A stretch of DNA of 64,000 bases, from NCBI GenBank assembly GCA_040219555.1, contig JAVJSF010000018.1:37787-101786 (forward strand), read 5' to 3'. The translations under genes and the position numbers were made by a program. Within the stretch, counting starts at the first letter, position 1, and the number at the start of each line of letters is the position of its first letter. The notes under the pieces were generated by a model, which saw only the letters and a list, made by a program, of their open reading frames with translations, ran no database searches and was not told the origin of the DNA. This stretch comes from JAVJSF01 sp040219555 (GTDB lineage: Bacteria > Actinomycetota > Thermoleophilia > Miltoncostaeales > Miltoncostaeaceae). Below, piece after piece: positions 33,361 to 44,122 of this stretch.

Positions 33361-35613
33361 TCAGCCGGCGATCAGCGCGTCGCGCTCGGGGCTCTCGTTG
33401 GCCACCAGCTTCTCGACGGCCTGCTCGTTGATCTCCGCGACGATGATCTCGCCCACCTCGTCGGTGGTCGAGGAGAAGATCCCCCGCTTGAGCAGGCTCT
33501 CGCTCTGGCGGTGGTTGTCCTCGGTCGGCGTGAGGTAGTGGATCGCCGACGCGCCGTAGCGGTGGATCAGGAACAGGTGCAGGAGCGTGGCCAGGCGCTT
33601 GCGACGCAGGAGCTCGTCGTAGGTGTTCTGGTCGCGCACCGACAGCACCGTGTTGTTACGGCGGTCCTGGAGCTGGGCGAAGACGACGTTGGCCAGCTTC
33701 TCGCCCTCGCCGTCGAGCACGCTCAGCTCGAGGATGTCGGTACCGGCGGTGTGCGGGCGCAGCTGCACGCGCAGGTCCTTCTGGATGCCGTGGTGGGCCG
33801 CCCAGCGCTCCAGCCAGCCCGCCAGGACCTTGGTGGGGACCTCGGTCTGGACGAGGTGCTGCTTCTGGGTGGATCCCTCGCCCATGGCCTTCGTGGTGGC
33901 CGTCTGGCCCCACGCGGCCGACAGCCCGGCGTCGGCGCGCGGGCCGCCCACAAGGGTCTGCGGGGTCCGGTAGGGCGACTCCAGCAGGCGCAGCTTCCGC
34001 TGCAGACGGGCCAGGGCCAGCATCCCGTCGGCCTGCAGGGCCTCGGTGAACTCCTCCGCCGCCAGGCCGTCGATCTGGTGGCCGGCGTAGGTCATGAAGT
34101 TGAAGACGAAGCCCATCCTGCCGAGCTCCTTCGGGAACTCGCGCATCTCGTCGTCGTTCATCCCGGTGGTGTCCCAGTTGAACGAGGGGGAGAGGTTGTA
34201 GGCCAGCATCTGGTCCGGGAAGACCGCGTGCACGGCGTCCGCGAACTCCTTCGCGTCCTCCAGGTCGGCCGTCTTGGTCTCCATCCAGAGGATGTCGGCG
34301 AACGGCGCGGCCGCGAGCGACTTGGCGACGGCGTACGGGATGCCGCCCTGCACCTGGTAATAGCCCTCGGGCGTGCGGGCCAGCTCGGCGTCCCACGTGA
34401 CGTCGATCCCCAGCTCGCGAGCCTTGGCGCGGACGTCGTGGAAGCCCTTGTCGGAGGCGAACTCGAGCCAATCCGCGGCGGAGATGCCGAGATCGGCGCC
34501 CTCCTCCTCGCGGAACGTGATCTGGTCGGCGATCGCCTGGCCCAGGGTCTTGAGGCCGGCGGCCGCACCCCAGGTGGCCACGAACACGTTGGCGGCCTGG
34601 TCGAGGGCGGCCTCGGAGGCCGCGATCTGCCCGGAGGTGAAGGCGGCGGCCGCGGCGCTGATGGCCTCGCCCACGCCGGACTTGTCGAGCCAGGCGTCGG
34701 CGACCCGGAACTCGTCCTCGGAGACCGAGTAGATCATGAAGCCGTTGATCTCCTCGATGCCCGCGGCGTGGAACCGGCGCAGCATGGCCAGGAAGCCGGC
34801 CTTGTAGCTGGGCAGGTCCCGCTTGGTGGCGCCCAGGATGAAGGGCTGGTCGCGCTCGTCGGAGGCGTTGTCCAGCAGGTTGGCCGCCTCGGCGTCGGTG
34901 CGGGCCACGATGATGCCGGGCACGCCCATGATGTCGAGCTGGAACCGGGCAGCCGAGAGCCGGGAGATCTGCTCGGCCGAGGAGACGAGCACCTTGCCGC
35001 CCTGGTGGCCGCACTTCTTGACCCCGGGCTTCTGGTCCTCGATGTGGTAGCCGGGGACGCCGGCCTCCACGAAGCGCCGCACCAGGTTGCGCACGTGGCC
35101 GTCGCCGCCGTGGCCGGTGTCGGCGTCGCAGATCAGGAACGGGCGGAAGTCGACCTCGGGGGTCGCGGCCCGCTCCTCCTCGGTCATCCGCGCGCGCTGG
35201 AAGCGCTGCTTGCGGTCGGCCGTCAGGAGGGCGCGCACCAGGCCGGAAGCCTCGTCGGGCACCTGCGAGAGCGGGTAGGACGCCAGGTCCGGGCCCGGGT
35301 CCTCGTCCTTGGAGCCCTTGGCGGAGGTCGCCCATCCACCGAGGTAGATGCCCTCGATGCCGGCGCGCTTCATCTGCACCACGTGGCCCGGCGAGTACGG
35401 GCCGAAGCTGGTGATCGACTCACCGGCCGCGTACTTCTCCCTCAGCAGGGCGTAGAACTCGGTGGCCGCGTTGCGCGCCACCGTGTAGTCGCTCTCGATC
35501 GCCCCGCGCTGCTCAGCCACCTGGCGAGGCGTGAAGACGCGCGTCGTCGGCGCGAATCGCTCGCTCTGCTGGAAGGCGCGGATCTCGTCGATCTCGTCCT
35601 CAAATTCCCCCAT
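33361..35613 (-). CDS. aceA: isocitrate lyase, long (ICL2-type) form
   Basis: 750-aa isocitrate lyase, far longer than the usual 430 aa but close to the ICL2/AceA2 class of mycobacteria (about 766 aa). Active-site loop KKCGH lies at residues 199-203 with catalytic Cys201. YLGGWATSAKG, DADTGHGG and ILWMETKTADL line the substrate site. The C-terminal 160 residues (about 590-750) form the extra domain reported to make ICL2 responsive to acetyl-CoA. It splits isocitrate to glyoxylate and succinate in the glyoxylate shunt. No malate synthase is nearby. ATG at 35613. Confidence 0.95.
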   Translation of the reverse strand: MGEFEDEIDEIRAFQQSERFAPTTRVFTPRQVAEQRGAIESDYTVARNAATEFYALLREKYAAGESITSFGPYSPGHVVQMKRAGIEGIYLGGWATSAKGSKDEDPGPDLASYPLSQVPDEASGLVRALLTADRKQRFQRARMTEEERAATPEVDFRPFLICDADTGHGGDGHVRNLVRRFVEAGVPGYHIEDQKPGVKKCGHQGGKVLVSSAEQISRLSAARFQLDIMGVPGIIVARTDAEAANLLDNASDERDQPFILGATKRDLPSYKAGFLAMLRRFHAAGIEEINGFMIYSVSEDEFRVADAWLDKSGVGEAISAAAAAFTSGQIAASEAALDQAANVFVATWGAAAGLKTLGQAIADQITFREEEGADLGISAADWLEFASDKGFHDVRAKARELGIDVTWDAELARTPEGYYQVQGGIPYAVAKSLAAAPFADILWMETKTADLEDAKEFADAVHAVFPDQMLAYNLSPSFNWDTTGMNDDEMREFPKELGRMGFVFNFMTYAGHQIDGLAAEEFTEALQADGMLALARLQRKLRLLESPYRTPQTLVGGPRADAGLSAAWGQTATTKAMGEGSTQKQHLVQTEVPTKVLAGWLERWAAHHGIQKDLRVQLRPHTAGTDILELSVLDGEGEKLANVVFAQLQDRRNNTVLSVRDQNTYDELLRRKRLATLLHLFLIHRYGASAIHYLTPTEDNHRQSESLLKRGIFSSTTDEVGEIIVAEINEQAVEKLVANESPERDALIAG

Positions 35614-36050
35614 GCTGCGTCCTTTCCCCCGTTCGGAGCCCCGATGATGCGGCCAAGCGTCGCCGACGCGTCGGCGCGCGGGTGCCGCGGTGTGTGCCGC
35701 GGCGTCAGCCGGATACGCGGGTGGAGACCCGGAAGGGCCACCCGGAGAGCGAGCCGTACCCGGCTCGTGCGGTCCGGAGACCGCGCCTCAGTGCGCGTGG
35801 GCTGCGTGACACCATTATCGGCGGGGAGTGTATGCCCCTCCGGGAGGGTTGGGGGGAAGCTCGGAATTCCGATGTTCTGTTGGTTGTCGGCGCTCCGAGA
35901 ACGTGACGAATGTGACGTGCGCGCCACCCCCGGCGCCCCCCGCGCCCCTCTCGGGTCGCGTCGTCCGAGGGCCTGCCGCGCCGGGGATCGCCACGGTAAT
36001 GTGATGATTCGGACAAGCGCCGGTTGCGCGATGCGGGACCGCGCAGGGAC
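35614..36050. other. 437-bp non-coding gap upstream of isocitrate lyase
   Basis: The only long gap in the window; no convincing gene on either strand. It holds a perfect 16-bp palindrome CGCCGACGCGTCGGCG (35661-35676), 48 bp before the aceA start. Nearby are two copies of GTGCCGCGG (35682-35690 and 35694-35702) and two GTGACG copies 9 bp apart (35903 and 35912). The segment 35813-35890 is comparatively AT-rich, a plausible promoter zone for aceA. No terminator is obvious after the kinase gene. Confidence 0.5.
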
Positions 36051-37430
36051 TCACGCGATCGGGAGGACCACGAGCCCGGTCAGTCCGCCGCCCGGTGTCT
36101 CCTCGAGCACCACGGTCCCGCCGGCGGCCTCGACCAGGCGGGCCACGATCGCCAGGCCCAGCCCGGAGCCCGCCTCGGCCGGCGCCGACGGCGCGCGCCA
36201 GAACCGGTCGAACGCGTGGCCGCGCTCCTCGGCGCTCATGCCGCGCCCGCGATCGATCACGCGTAACTCCACGCGTCCCTCGCGGCGGTCGGCCGTGACG
36301 GTCACGCTCGCGCCGTCGGGCGAGGCTCGCACCGCGTTGTCCATCAGGTTGTCCAGCACCTGTTCCAGGACCCCGTCGGCCAGTAGGCACCGCAGCCCGG
36401 GGGCGATGGCACCCTCGACGCGGACCCCGGACTCGGCGGCGAGGTCGGCCCAGGAGTCGGTGCGCTCGCGCAGGGCGGCGCTCAGGTCCACGTGGCGCAG
36501 GGGCGCGTCGCGACGGTCGGCACGGGCCAGCGCCAGCAGGCTGTCCACCAGGCGGGCGAGACGATCGACCTCGCCGACGGCCGCGCGCGCGTCGCGTTCG
36601 CCGGAGGCGCCCGCCGAGGCGCCGAGGTTCTCGATGCGCAGGCGCATCGCCGTGAGCGGGGTGCGCAGCTGGTGCGATGCGTCGGCCACGAAGGCCTCCT
36701 GGGCGCCCACGAGTTCCTCCAGCCGGCTCACCATCTGGTTGAAGCGTGCGGCGAGCGCCCGCACCTCCGGCGGGCCCGCGGCGTCGGGCACCCGGGTGGT
36801 CAGATCGCCACGGCCCACGGCGTCGGCGCCCTGCTCGAGCGTGGCCAGCGGGCGCGCGACCCAGCGCGCCACCAGCAGGCCGATCGCGCCCACCGCGGCG
36901 AGGGTGATCAGGGCCACGCCGCCGAGCACCAGCCAGTAGGTGCGCGCCCGCTCCGCAACCTCCTGACCCGGATAGGTGACGCGCACGGCCCCGAACACCT
37001 CCCCGGACGCCGCCACGGGCACGGCGACGAACAGCAGATCGCCACCCAGCGTCTCGGACCGTCGAAGCCCGGTCGCGACATCGCCGGCGAGCGCCCGGGC
37101 GATCTCCGGCCGGCTGGCGAAGCTGCGCGGCCCGGGGGCGGCCGGCTCGGTGTCGATGACCACGTCGCCGTCGGCGTCGGTGATCGCCACGCGGGCGTCG
37201 CTCTCGTCGGCGTAGCGCCGGGCGACCGCCGCCACCCGCCGCCTCGCCGGCGCGTCGCCGGCGCGCAGAGCGCCCTCCACCAGCGAGGCCACCACCACCG
37301 CGTCGCGCTCCATCCTCAGCAGTAGGTCGCGCTGCAGGTTGTCCCGGTTGGCCACCCCGAGGGGCACCATCAGGACCGTCAGGACCACCAGGCTCAGCAG
37401 GAGGTACCCGGCCACCAGCCGGCGGGTCAC
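36051..37430 (-). CDS. sensor histidine kinase (HAMP, HisKA, HATPase)
   Basis: 459-aa kinase. A first membrane helix (VAGYLLLSLVVLTVLMVPLG) and a second (about 160-185) flank a 130-residue extracytoplasmic sensor domain. A HAMP domain follows (ARWVARPLATLEQGADAVGRG), then the dimerisation helix with phospho-acceptor His in ADASHQLRTPLTAM. The ATPase region has NLMDNAVRAS, DRGRGMS and GSGLGLAIVARL, all intact. The GTG start overlaps the regulator stop by 4 bp. With the response regulator it probably controls the divergent ApbE/ferric-reductase operon; the signal is unknown. Confidence 0.93.
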   Translation of the reverse strand: MTRRLVAGYLLLSLVVLTVLMVPLGVANRDNLQRDLLLRMERDAVVVASLVEGALRAGDAPARRRVAAVARRYADESDARVAITDADGDVVIDTEPAAPGPRSFASRPEIARALAGDVATGLRRSETLGGDLLFVAVPVAASGEVFGAVRVTYPGQEVAERARTYWLVLGGVALITLAAVGAIGLLVARWVARPLATLEQGADAVGRGDLTTRVPDAAGPPEVRALAARFNQMVSRLEELVGAQEAFVADASHQLRTPLTAMRLRIENLGASAGASGERDARAAVGEVDRLARLVDSLLALARADRRDAPLRHVDLSAALRERTDSWADLAAESGVRVEGAIAPGLRCLLADGVLEQVLDNLMDNAVRASPDGASVTVTADRREGRVELRVIDRGRGMSAEERGHAFDRFWRAPSAPAEAGSGLGLAIVARLVEAAGGTVVLEETPGGGLTGLVVLPIA

Positions 37431-38098
37431 GGACCCCCCGGCCCCAGGCGGAAACCCACCCCGCGCACGGTCTCCACCCATGCCGGGCTGCCCAGCTTGC
37501 GTCGTAGCGAAGAGATGTGGACGTCGATGGCCTTCGTCTGCACCGCCCAGGTGGTACCCCACAGGCGGCGGAGCAGCTCGTCCCTGCTCACCACCGCTCC
37601 AGGATCGGCCATCAGCATCATCAGGATGTCGAACTCGCGCGGCGTGAGGTGCACCTCCTCGCCGCCCCGCCGTACCCGCCGGCTGCGGCGGCTGAGGACG
37701 AGCGTGCCGGCGGTCAGCTCGTCGGCCTCCTCGCCGGCCCCGCCGGCGTCGTCGACGCGCCGCATCACGGCGTTGATGCGGGCGATCAACTCGCGCAACC
37801 CGAAGGGCTTGACCACGTAGTCGTCGGCGCCCAGTTCCAGTCCCACGACGCGGTCGACCTCCTCGCCGCGGGCCGTCACCATGATGATCGGCACCCGGCT
37901 CCGCGTGCGGACGGCGCGCGCCACGGCGTAGCCGTCCATGTCCGGCAACCGGAGGTCCAGGAGCATCAGGTCGGGCTCGGGTGCTGCCAGGGCCTCGGCG
38001 CCCGTGGCTGCGCGCTCCACCTCGAACCCCTCGCGGCGGAGCCCATCGGCCAGAGGGGTGGCGATGGCATCCTCGTCCTCCACGATCAGCAGCCTCAT
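37427..38098 (-). CDS. OmpR-family response regulator
   Basis: 223-aa regulator. The receiver domain has the acidic pair VEDED, phospho-acceptor Asp48 (LMLLDLRLP), Thr in VTARG and Lys in VKPF. The C-terminal winged helix (about residues 130-220) contains LTPREFDILMMLM, RDELLRRLWG, KAIDVHISSLRRKLG and VRGVGFRL. Upstream partner of the histidine kinase, and divergent from the operon at 38250; the 151-bp spacer is the likely target. Confidence 0.95.
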   Translation of the reverse strand: MRLLIVEDEDAIATPLADGLRREGFEVERAATGAEALAAPEPDLMLLDLRLPDMDGYAVARAVRTRSRVPIIMVTARGEEVDRVVGLELGADDYVVKPFGLRELIARINAVMRRVDDAGGAGEEADELTAGTLVLSRRSRRVRRGGEEVHLTPREFDILMMLMADPGAVVSRDELLRRLWGTTWAVQTKAIDVHISSLRRKLGSPAWVETVRGVGFRLGPGGP

Positions 38099-38249
38099 GG
38101 GCGCAGTATCCCGTCGTCGTGGCGTCCCGGTGGTGTCCTGGACGAATCCTTACCGTTCTCCGGCCCCCTCCGAACCATGCCCCGGAGCGCCTCTGGCCGG
38201 GGGGCTCATAGCGTCGTCATCGCACGGTGGAAACGAGTGAGGAGGCGGG

Positions 38250-38675
38250 ATGACACGGCGCGGAGTGATCGTGGTGAGCATTCTGTTCGGGCTGTTCGCC
38301 CTGAGCTTCGGCGTGCTGGGGATGCGCGCGCTGGCGCTGGGGCCGGACGCGCCCGCCCAGGTGAGTGATGCCGAGCTGGCGCAGCGGGAGGAGGCGGCCG
38401 ACCGTGCGGCGGCGGGCCTCCGCTCCGCGCGCGCCGATGTGCCCCCGCCGCTCCCCCCGCTGCCGGAGCGGGTGAGCCCGGCACCGCCGCCCGCGGTCCC
38501 CGCGGTGGCGGCGCGTCCGGCCGCGATCGCGCCCGCCCCCGCTCCCGCCGCGGGGGCCGGCGATCGCGACGACGACCACGGGTACGACGACGACCACGGG
38601 TACGGCGACGACCACGACGACCACGACGACGACGAGGACCACGAGGACGACGACGAGGACGAGGACGATGACTGA
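38250..38675 (+). CDS. membrane-anchored protein with Asp/His-rich tail
   Basis: 141-aa protein. An uncleaved signal-like helix (RGVIVVSILFGLFALSFGVLG) is followed by a charged segment and a Pro/Ala-rich linker. Residues about 103-141 consist almost only of Asp, His, Glu, Gly and Tyr, with DDDHGY-type repeats. Such runs can bind divalent metals, so a metal-capture role outside the membrane is an inference. It is the first gene of a five-gene operon with overlapping reading frames, and it overlaps the next by 8 bp. Confidence 0.75.
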   Translation: MTRRGVIVVSILFGLFALSFGVLGMRALALGPDAPAQVSDAELAQREEAADRAAAGLRSARADVPPPLPPLPERVSPAPPPAVPAVAARPAAIAPAPAPAAGAGDRDDDHGYDDDHGYGDDHDDHDDDEDHEDDDEDEDDD

Positions 38676-39060
38676 CCGGCGCACCTTCACCATCCGCACG
38701 GCCGCGCTCGGCGCCGGCGTCGTGGTCGTCCTGGGCGCGGGCGCCGCGTTCGCGGTGGACCCCTTCCCGGCCAGTGCCGGCGGCGACGTGGGGGAGCGGA
38801 TCGAGCGGATCGAGCGCCGGGAGCGCGTTCTCGCCCAGCGGGCCGAGCGGATCAACGAACGCTCGGCGCGGCTCTGGGAGTCGTACCGGGTACGGCTGGC
38901 GGCTCGCGAGCGCCAGATCGCCCGCATCCGGGCGGACAACGCCCGCGTCCGTTCCGCCGCCGCCGGGTCGACCGCCGCCGCGGCCCGCGCACGGGCCGCC
39001 GCCCCGGCCGCCGTGGCCTACACCCCTGCCGCTCCGGTGGCGACCTCGGGGTCGTCGTGA
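38668..39060 (+). CDS. exported coiled-coil protein
   Basis: 130-aa protein. Signal sequence IRTAALGAGVVVVLGAGAAFA then AVDPFP. Residues about 40-95 form a strongly charged Arg/Glu heptad repeat (ERIERIERRERVLAQRAERI) predicting a coiled coil, followed by an Ala/Pro tail. Second gene of the operon; its stop overlaps the apbE start. No homolog I can name. Confidence 0.7.
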   Translation: MTDRRTFTIRTAALGAGVVVVLGAGAAFAVDPFPASAGGDVGERIERIERRERVLAQRAERINERSARLWESYRVRLAARERQIARIRADNARVRSAAAGSTAAAARARAAAPAAVAYTPAAPVATSGSS

Positions 39061-39935
39061 TGATCCGGCGCAGTCTGCGGGCCATGGGCACGGACCTGGA
39101 GCTCCTCGTGGTGCCCGACCGCGCGGAGGACGAGGCCAGGGACGCCCTGGAGGACGCCGTGGCAGAAGTGGGGGCCATCGAGCGGATCGCCAGCCGGTTC
39201 GACCCCGGCTCGGAGCTGTCGCGCCTGAACGCCGCGGGCCGGGCACGGGTGTCCGTGGAGTTGCTGCGCATGGTGCGGCTGGCGGTCGCCCTGCGGGCCG
39301 CCACAGGCGGCCGGTTCGACCCCACCATGGGGCGCGCGGTGGCGGCGGCAGGCTACGACCGGACCCTGGATGAGGTGCCCGCCGACGGCCCGCCTCCGGG
39401 GCCGCCCGCCCCCGGAGGCGGGCGGGTGCGCATCGACGACCGCGGCGGGATCATCACGCTCGGCCCCGGGGTCGCCCTCGACCTGGGCGGCATCGCCAAG
39501 GGATGGGCCGCCGACCGCGCCGCGGACGTACTCGGCGCCACCGGCTCGTGCCTGGTGAGCGTCGGGGGCGACATCGCTGTGCGCGGCGCCATGGCCGGGT
39601 CGCCATGGCCCGTGGGCATCGTCCGTGGCGACGGCCCGGCGACCCTTGCGCTCTGGCGCGGCGGGATGGCCACCTCGGGTCGCGACCGGCGCCACTGGCG
39701 CAGGGCGGGGGAGGCGATGCACCACGTCATCGATCCGGCCACGGGCGCGCCGAGCGCCACCGATCTGGTCCGCGTGACCGTGGTGGCCGGCGACGCGGCC
39801 CACGCCGAGGCCTGGGCCACCGCGCTGCTGGTGGCCGGGTGCGCGGGTGCCCGCCGGCTGTCGCTGCGGGAGGGCCTGCCGGCGGTGCTCGTGAGGGCGG
39901 ACGGGGCCACGCTCGACGTCGGGGGGGTCGGATGA
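39060..39935 (+). CDS. apbE: ApbE-family FAD:protein FMN transferase
   Basis: 291-aa ApbE-like enzyme. Blocks seen: RRSLRAMGTDLELLV at the N-terminus, ASRFDPGSELSRLNA, ALDLGGIAKGWAADRAAD (about residues 139-156) and HHVIDPATGAPSA (about 220-232). ApbE uses FAD and Mg2+ to attach FMN to Thr/Ser of extracytoplasmic flavoproteins. No lipobox or signal peptide is obvious, unlike most ApbE lipoproteins. The start is ATG 39060 or the GTG codon before it. The usual FMN-binding target is not encoded next to it. Confidence 0.9.
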   Translation: MIRRSLRAMGTDLELLVVPDRAEDEARDALEDAVAEVGAIERIASRFDPGSELSRLNAAGRARVSVELLRMVRLAVALRAATGGRFDPTMGRAVAAAGYDRTLDEVPADGPPPGPPAPGGGRVRIDDRGGIITLGPGVALDLGGIAKGWAADRAADVLGATGSCLVSVGGDIAVRGAMAGSPWPVGIVRGDGPATLALWRGGMATSGRDRRHWRRAGEAMHHVIDPATGAPSATDLVRVTVVAGDAAHAEAWATALLVAGCAGARRLSLREGLPAVLVRADGATLDVGGVG

Positions 39936-40519
39936 TGGACATGCCGTTCTGGTGGGTCCTGGCCCGCGCGTCGGGAGTGGCCGCCTACGTCCTGCTGGCG
40001 GCGGCGATGGTGGCCGGGATCGCCTCGCGCTCGCGCCTGGTGCAGCGGGCCGCCTCGCCGGTGGCCAAGCTCGAATGGCACCGCCTGCTGGCCGTCCTCG
40101 CCCTGGCCATGACTCTGGTGCATGGGCTGGCGCTCGTGATGGACGAGTACGTGGTCATCACCCCGGTGGACCTGGTCGTGCCCGGCTATGTGGACTACCG
40201 GCCGCTGTGGGTGGCCGCCGGGGTTCTGTCGCTCTGGCTGATGGTCATCGTCTCGGTCACCGCCTCGATGCGGAAGCACCTCGGCGCCGGGGTGTGGAAA
40301 CCTCTCCACTTGGGGAGCTATGGTGCGTTCACCGCCGGGCTCGTCCACGGCGTGATGGCGGGCACCGACAGCGGGAGGCCCTGGATGGTGGCGCTGTACC
40401 TCGGCACGGCGGCCCTGCTCGTGGCACTGGTGAGTCGCCGGCTGCTGGCCGGGCCCAACGCGCCCCTGAAGAGGAAGCGGACACCTGCGACCGCGCCCGC
40501 CGAGCCGGTGTCCTCATGA
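39932..40519 (+). CDS. ferric-reductase-like diheme membrane protein
   Basis: 195-aa membrane protein with about five helices. Two pairs of His 13-15 residues apart sit within helices: EWHRLLAVLALAMTLVHG and LHLGSYGAFTAGLVHG. This is the pattern of b-heme ligation in ferric-reductase-like transmembrane domains. It lacks FAD/NAD domains, so electrons must come from or go to a partner. In other actinobacteria this protein neighbours ApbE and an FMN-binding protein. It overlaps apbE by 4 bp and the next gene by 4 bp. Confidence 0.82.
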   Translation: MMDMPFWWVLARASGVAAYVLLAAAMVAGIASRSRLVQRAASPVAKLEWHRLLAVLALAMTLVHGLALVMDEYVVITPVDLVVPGYVDYRPLWVAAGVLSLWLMVIVSVTASMRKHLGAGVWKPLHLGSYGAFTAGLVHGVMAGTDSGRPWMVALYLGTAALLVALVSRRLLAGPNAPLKRKRTPATAPAEPVSS

Positions 40520-40878
40520 GCGCCCCGGGCTGGCTGCGCTGGGCGCTGGCGCTGGCCGTCGTCCTGGCTGTGGCGGTGGGCGGGGCCATGGCCAACATGG
40601 CTCTGCTGTCGAGCCCCGATACCGAGCCCGCGGTCGGCGGGCTCAACGCCCGCGACGGGGCGCCGGCCGTCCGGGCCCCCGGCACCACCACCGCACCGCC
40701 CACGCGCCCGGGCACGACCACCGGGGGTGCGGCCGCCCCCTCCGGGCCGCCGGCGCCGGGGACCACCACCCGTGAGGACGACGACCGGGTGCGCACCGAC
40801 GACGACGATCGCGGCAAGCGCGATGCGAACGGCGACCGCATCGACAGCGACCTGCGCCCGGACGAGGACGACGACTGA
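40516..40878 (+). CDS. exported acidic Pro/Thr-rich protein
   Basis: 120-aa protein. The N-terminal helix WALALAVVLAVAVGGAMA is a signal or anchor. A Pro/Thr/Gly linker with PGTTT units follows, then an acidic tail with DDDD and DEDDD clusters. It shares the anchor-linker-acid-tail design of the first gene in this operon. Last gene, ending before a 14-bp terminator stem. Function not known. Confidence 0.7.
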   Translation: MSAPGWLRWALALAVVLAVAVGGAMANMALLSSPDTEPAVGGLNARDGAPAVRAPGTTTAPPTRPGTTTGGAAAPSGPPAPGTTTREDDDRVRTDDDDRGKRDANGDRIDSDLRPDEDDD

Positions 40879-40880
40879 CC

Positions 40881-40911
40881 GCGCGGGCACGGCCGCCGGC
40901 CGTGCCCGCGC
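40881..40911 (+). terminator. strong terminator hairpin
   Basis: Perfect 14-bp stem (40881-40894 with 40898-40911), 3-nt loop, directly after the ferric-reductase operon and before the glycine riboswitch. Confidence 0.75.
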
Positions 40912-40940
40912 CCGCTCCTGCTAGCGTTCCCGGTACCGAT

Positions 40941-41122
40941 CGCCCGTCGTGGGAGAGCCCGGCCATCGAGTCGGCGCCGAAGGAGCAACCGCCCCGGAAT
41001 CTCTCAGGCACCCGGACCGTGGTGGGCGCGGTGGCGCTGGAGAGCGGATGCCAGTCATCCCGCCGATGGGGAAAGCCCGGTGGCCCGGGTGCATCTCTCA
41101 GGCACCAGGGACAGCGGGGGCG
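40941..41122 (+). promoter_or_regulatory. tandem glycine riboswitch
   Basis: Two aptamers in tandem, each with GGAGAG, an internal GCAACC or AAAGC segment, then CTCTCAGGCA (41000-41009 and 41093-41102) followed by a GGAC/GGGACAG segment. This is the standard two-aptamer glycine riboswitch. It ends about 32 bp before the gcvP start, so it switches gcvP expression with glycine level. Confidence 0.92.
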
Positions 41123-41154
41123 CGAAGGAGCCTGCCGACCCACCGGGAGCCCCC

Positions 41155-44031
<2,877 letters not shown>

Positions 44032-44122
44032 CCCACCCCCGGCCCGAGGGGCGGCGGGCCCCGGGCCGCCTCTCACCCGGATGGGGGATCGTCCGGGGCC
44101 CTCCGGCGCCGAGGAAACCGTC

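Noticed and set aside
33511..36939. Very long + strand frame of 1142 codons across isocitrate lyase
   Set aside because: Antisense shadow: it covers aceA, the gap and part of the histidine kinase, all with clear protein families on the minus strand.
38575..38669. GACGAC-rich tract looking like a microsatellite or CRISPR-like repeat
   Set aside because: It is the coding DNA for the Asp/His-rich tail, in frame and uninterrupted; there are no spacers.
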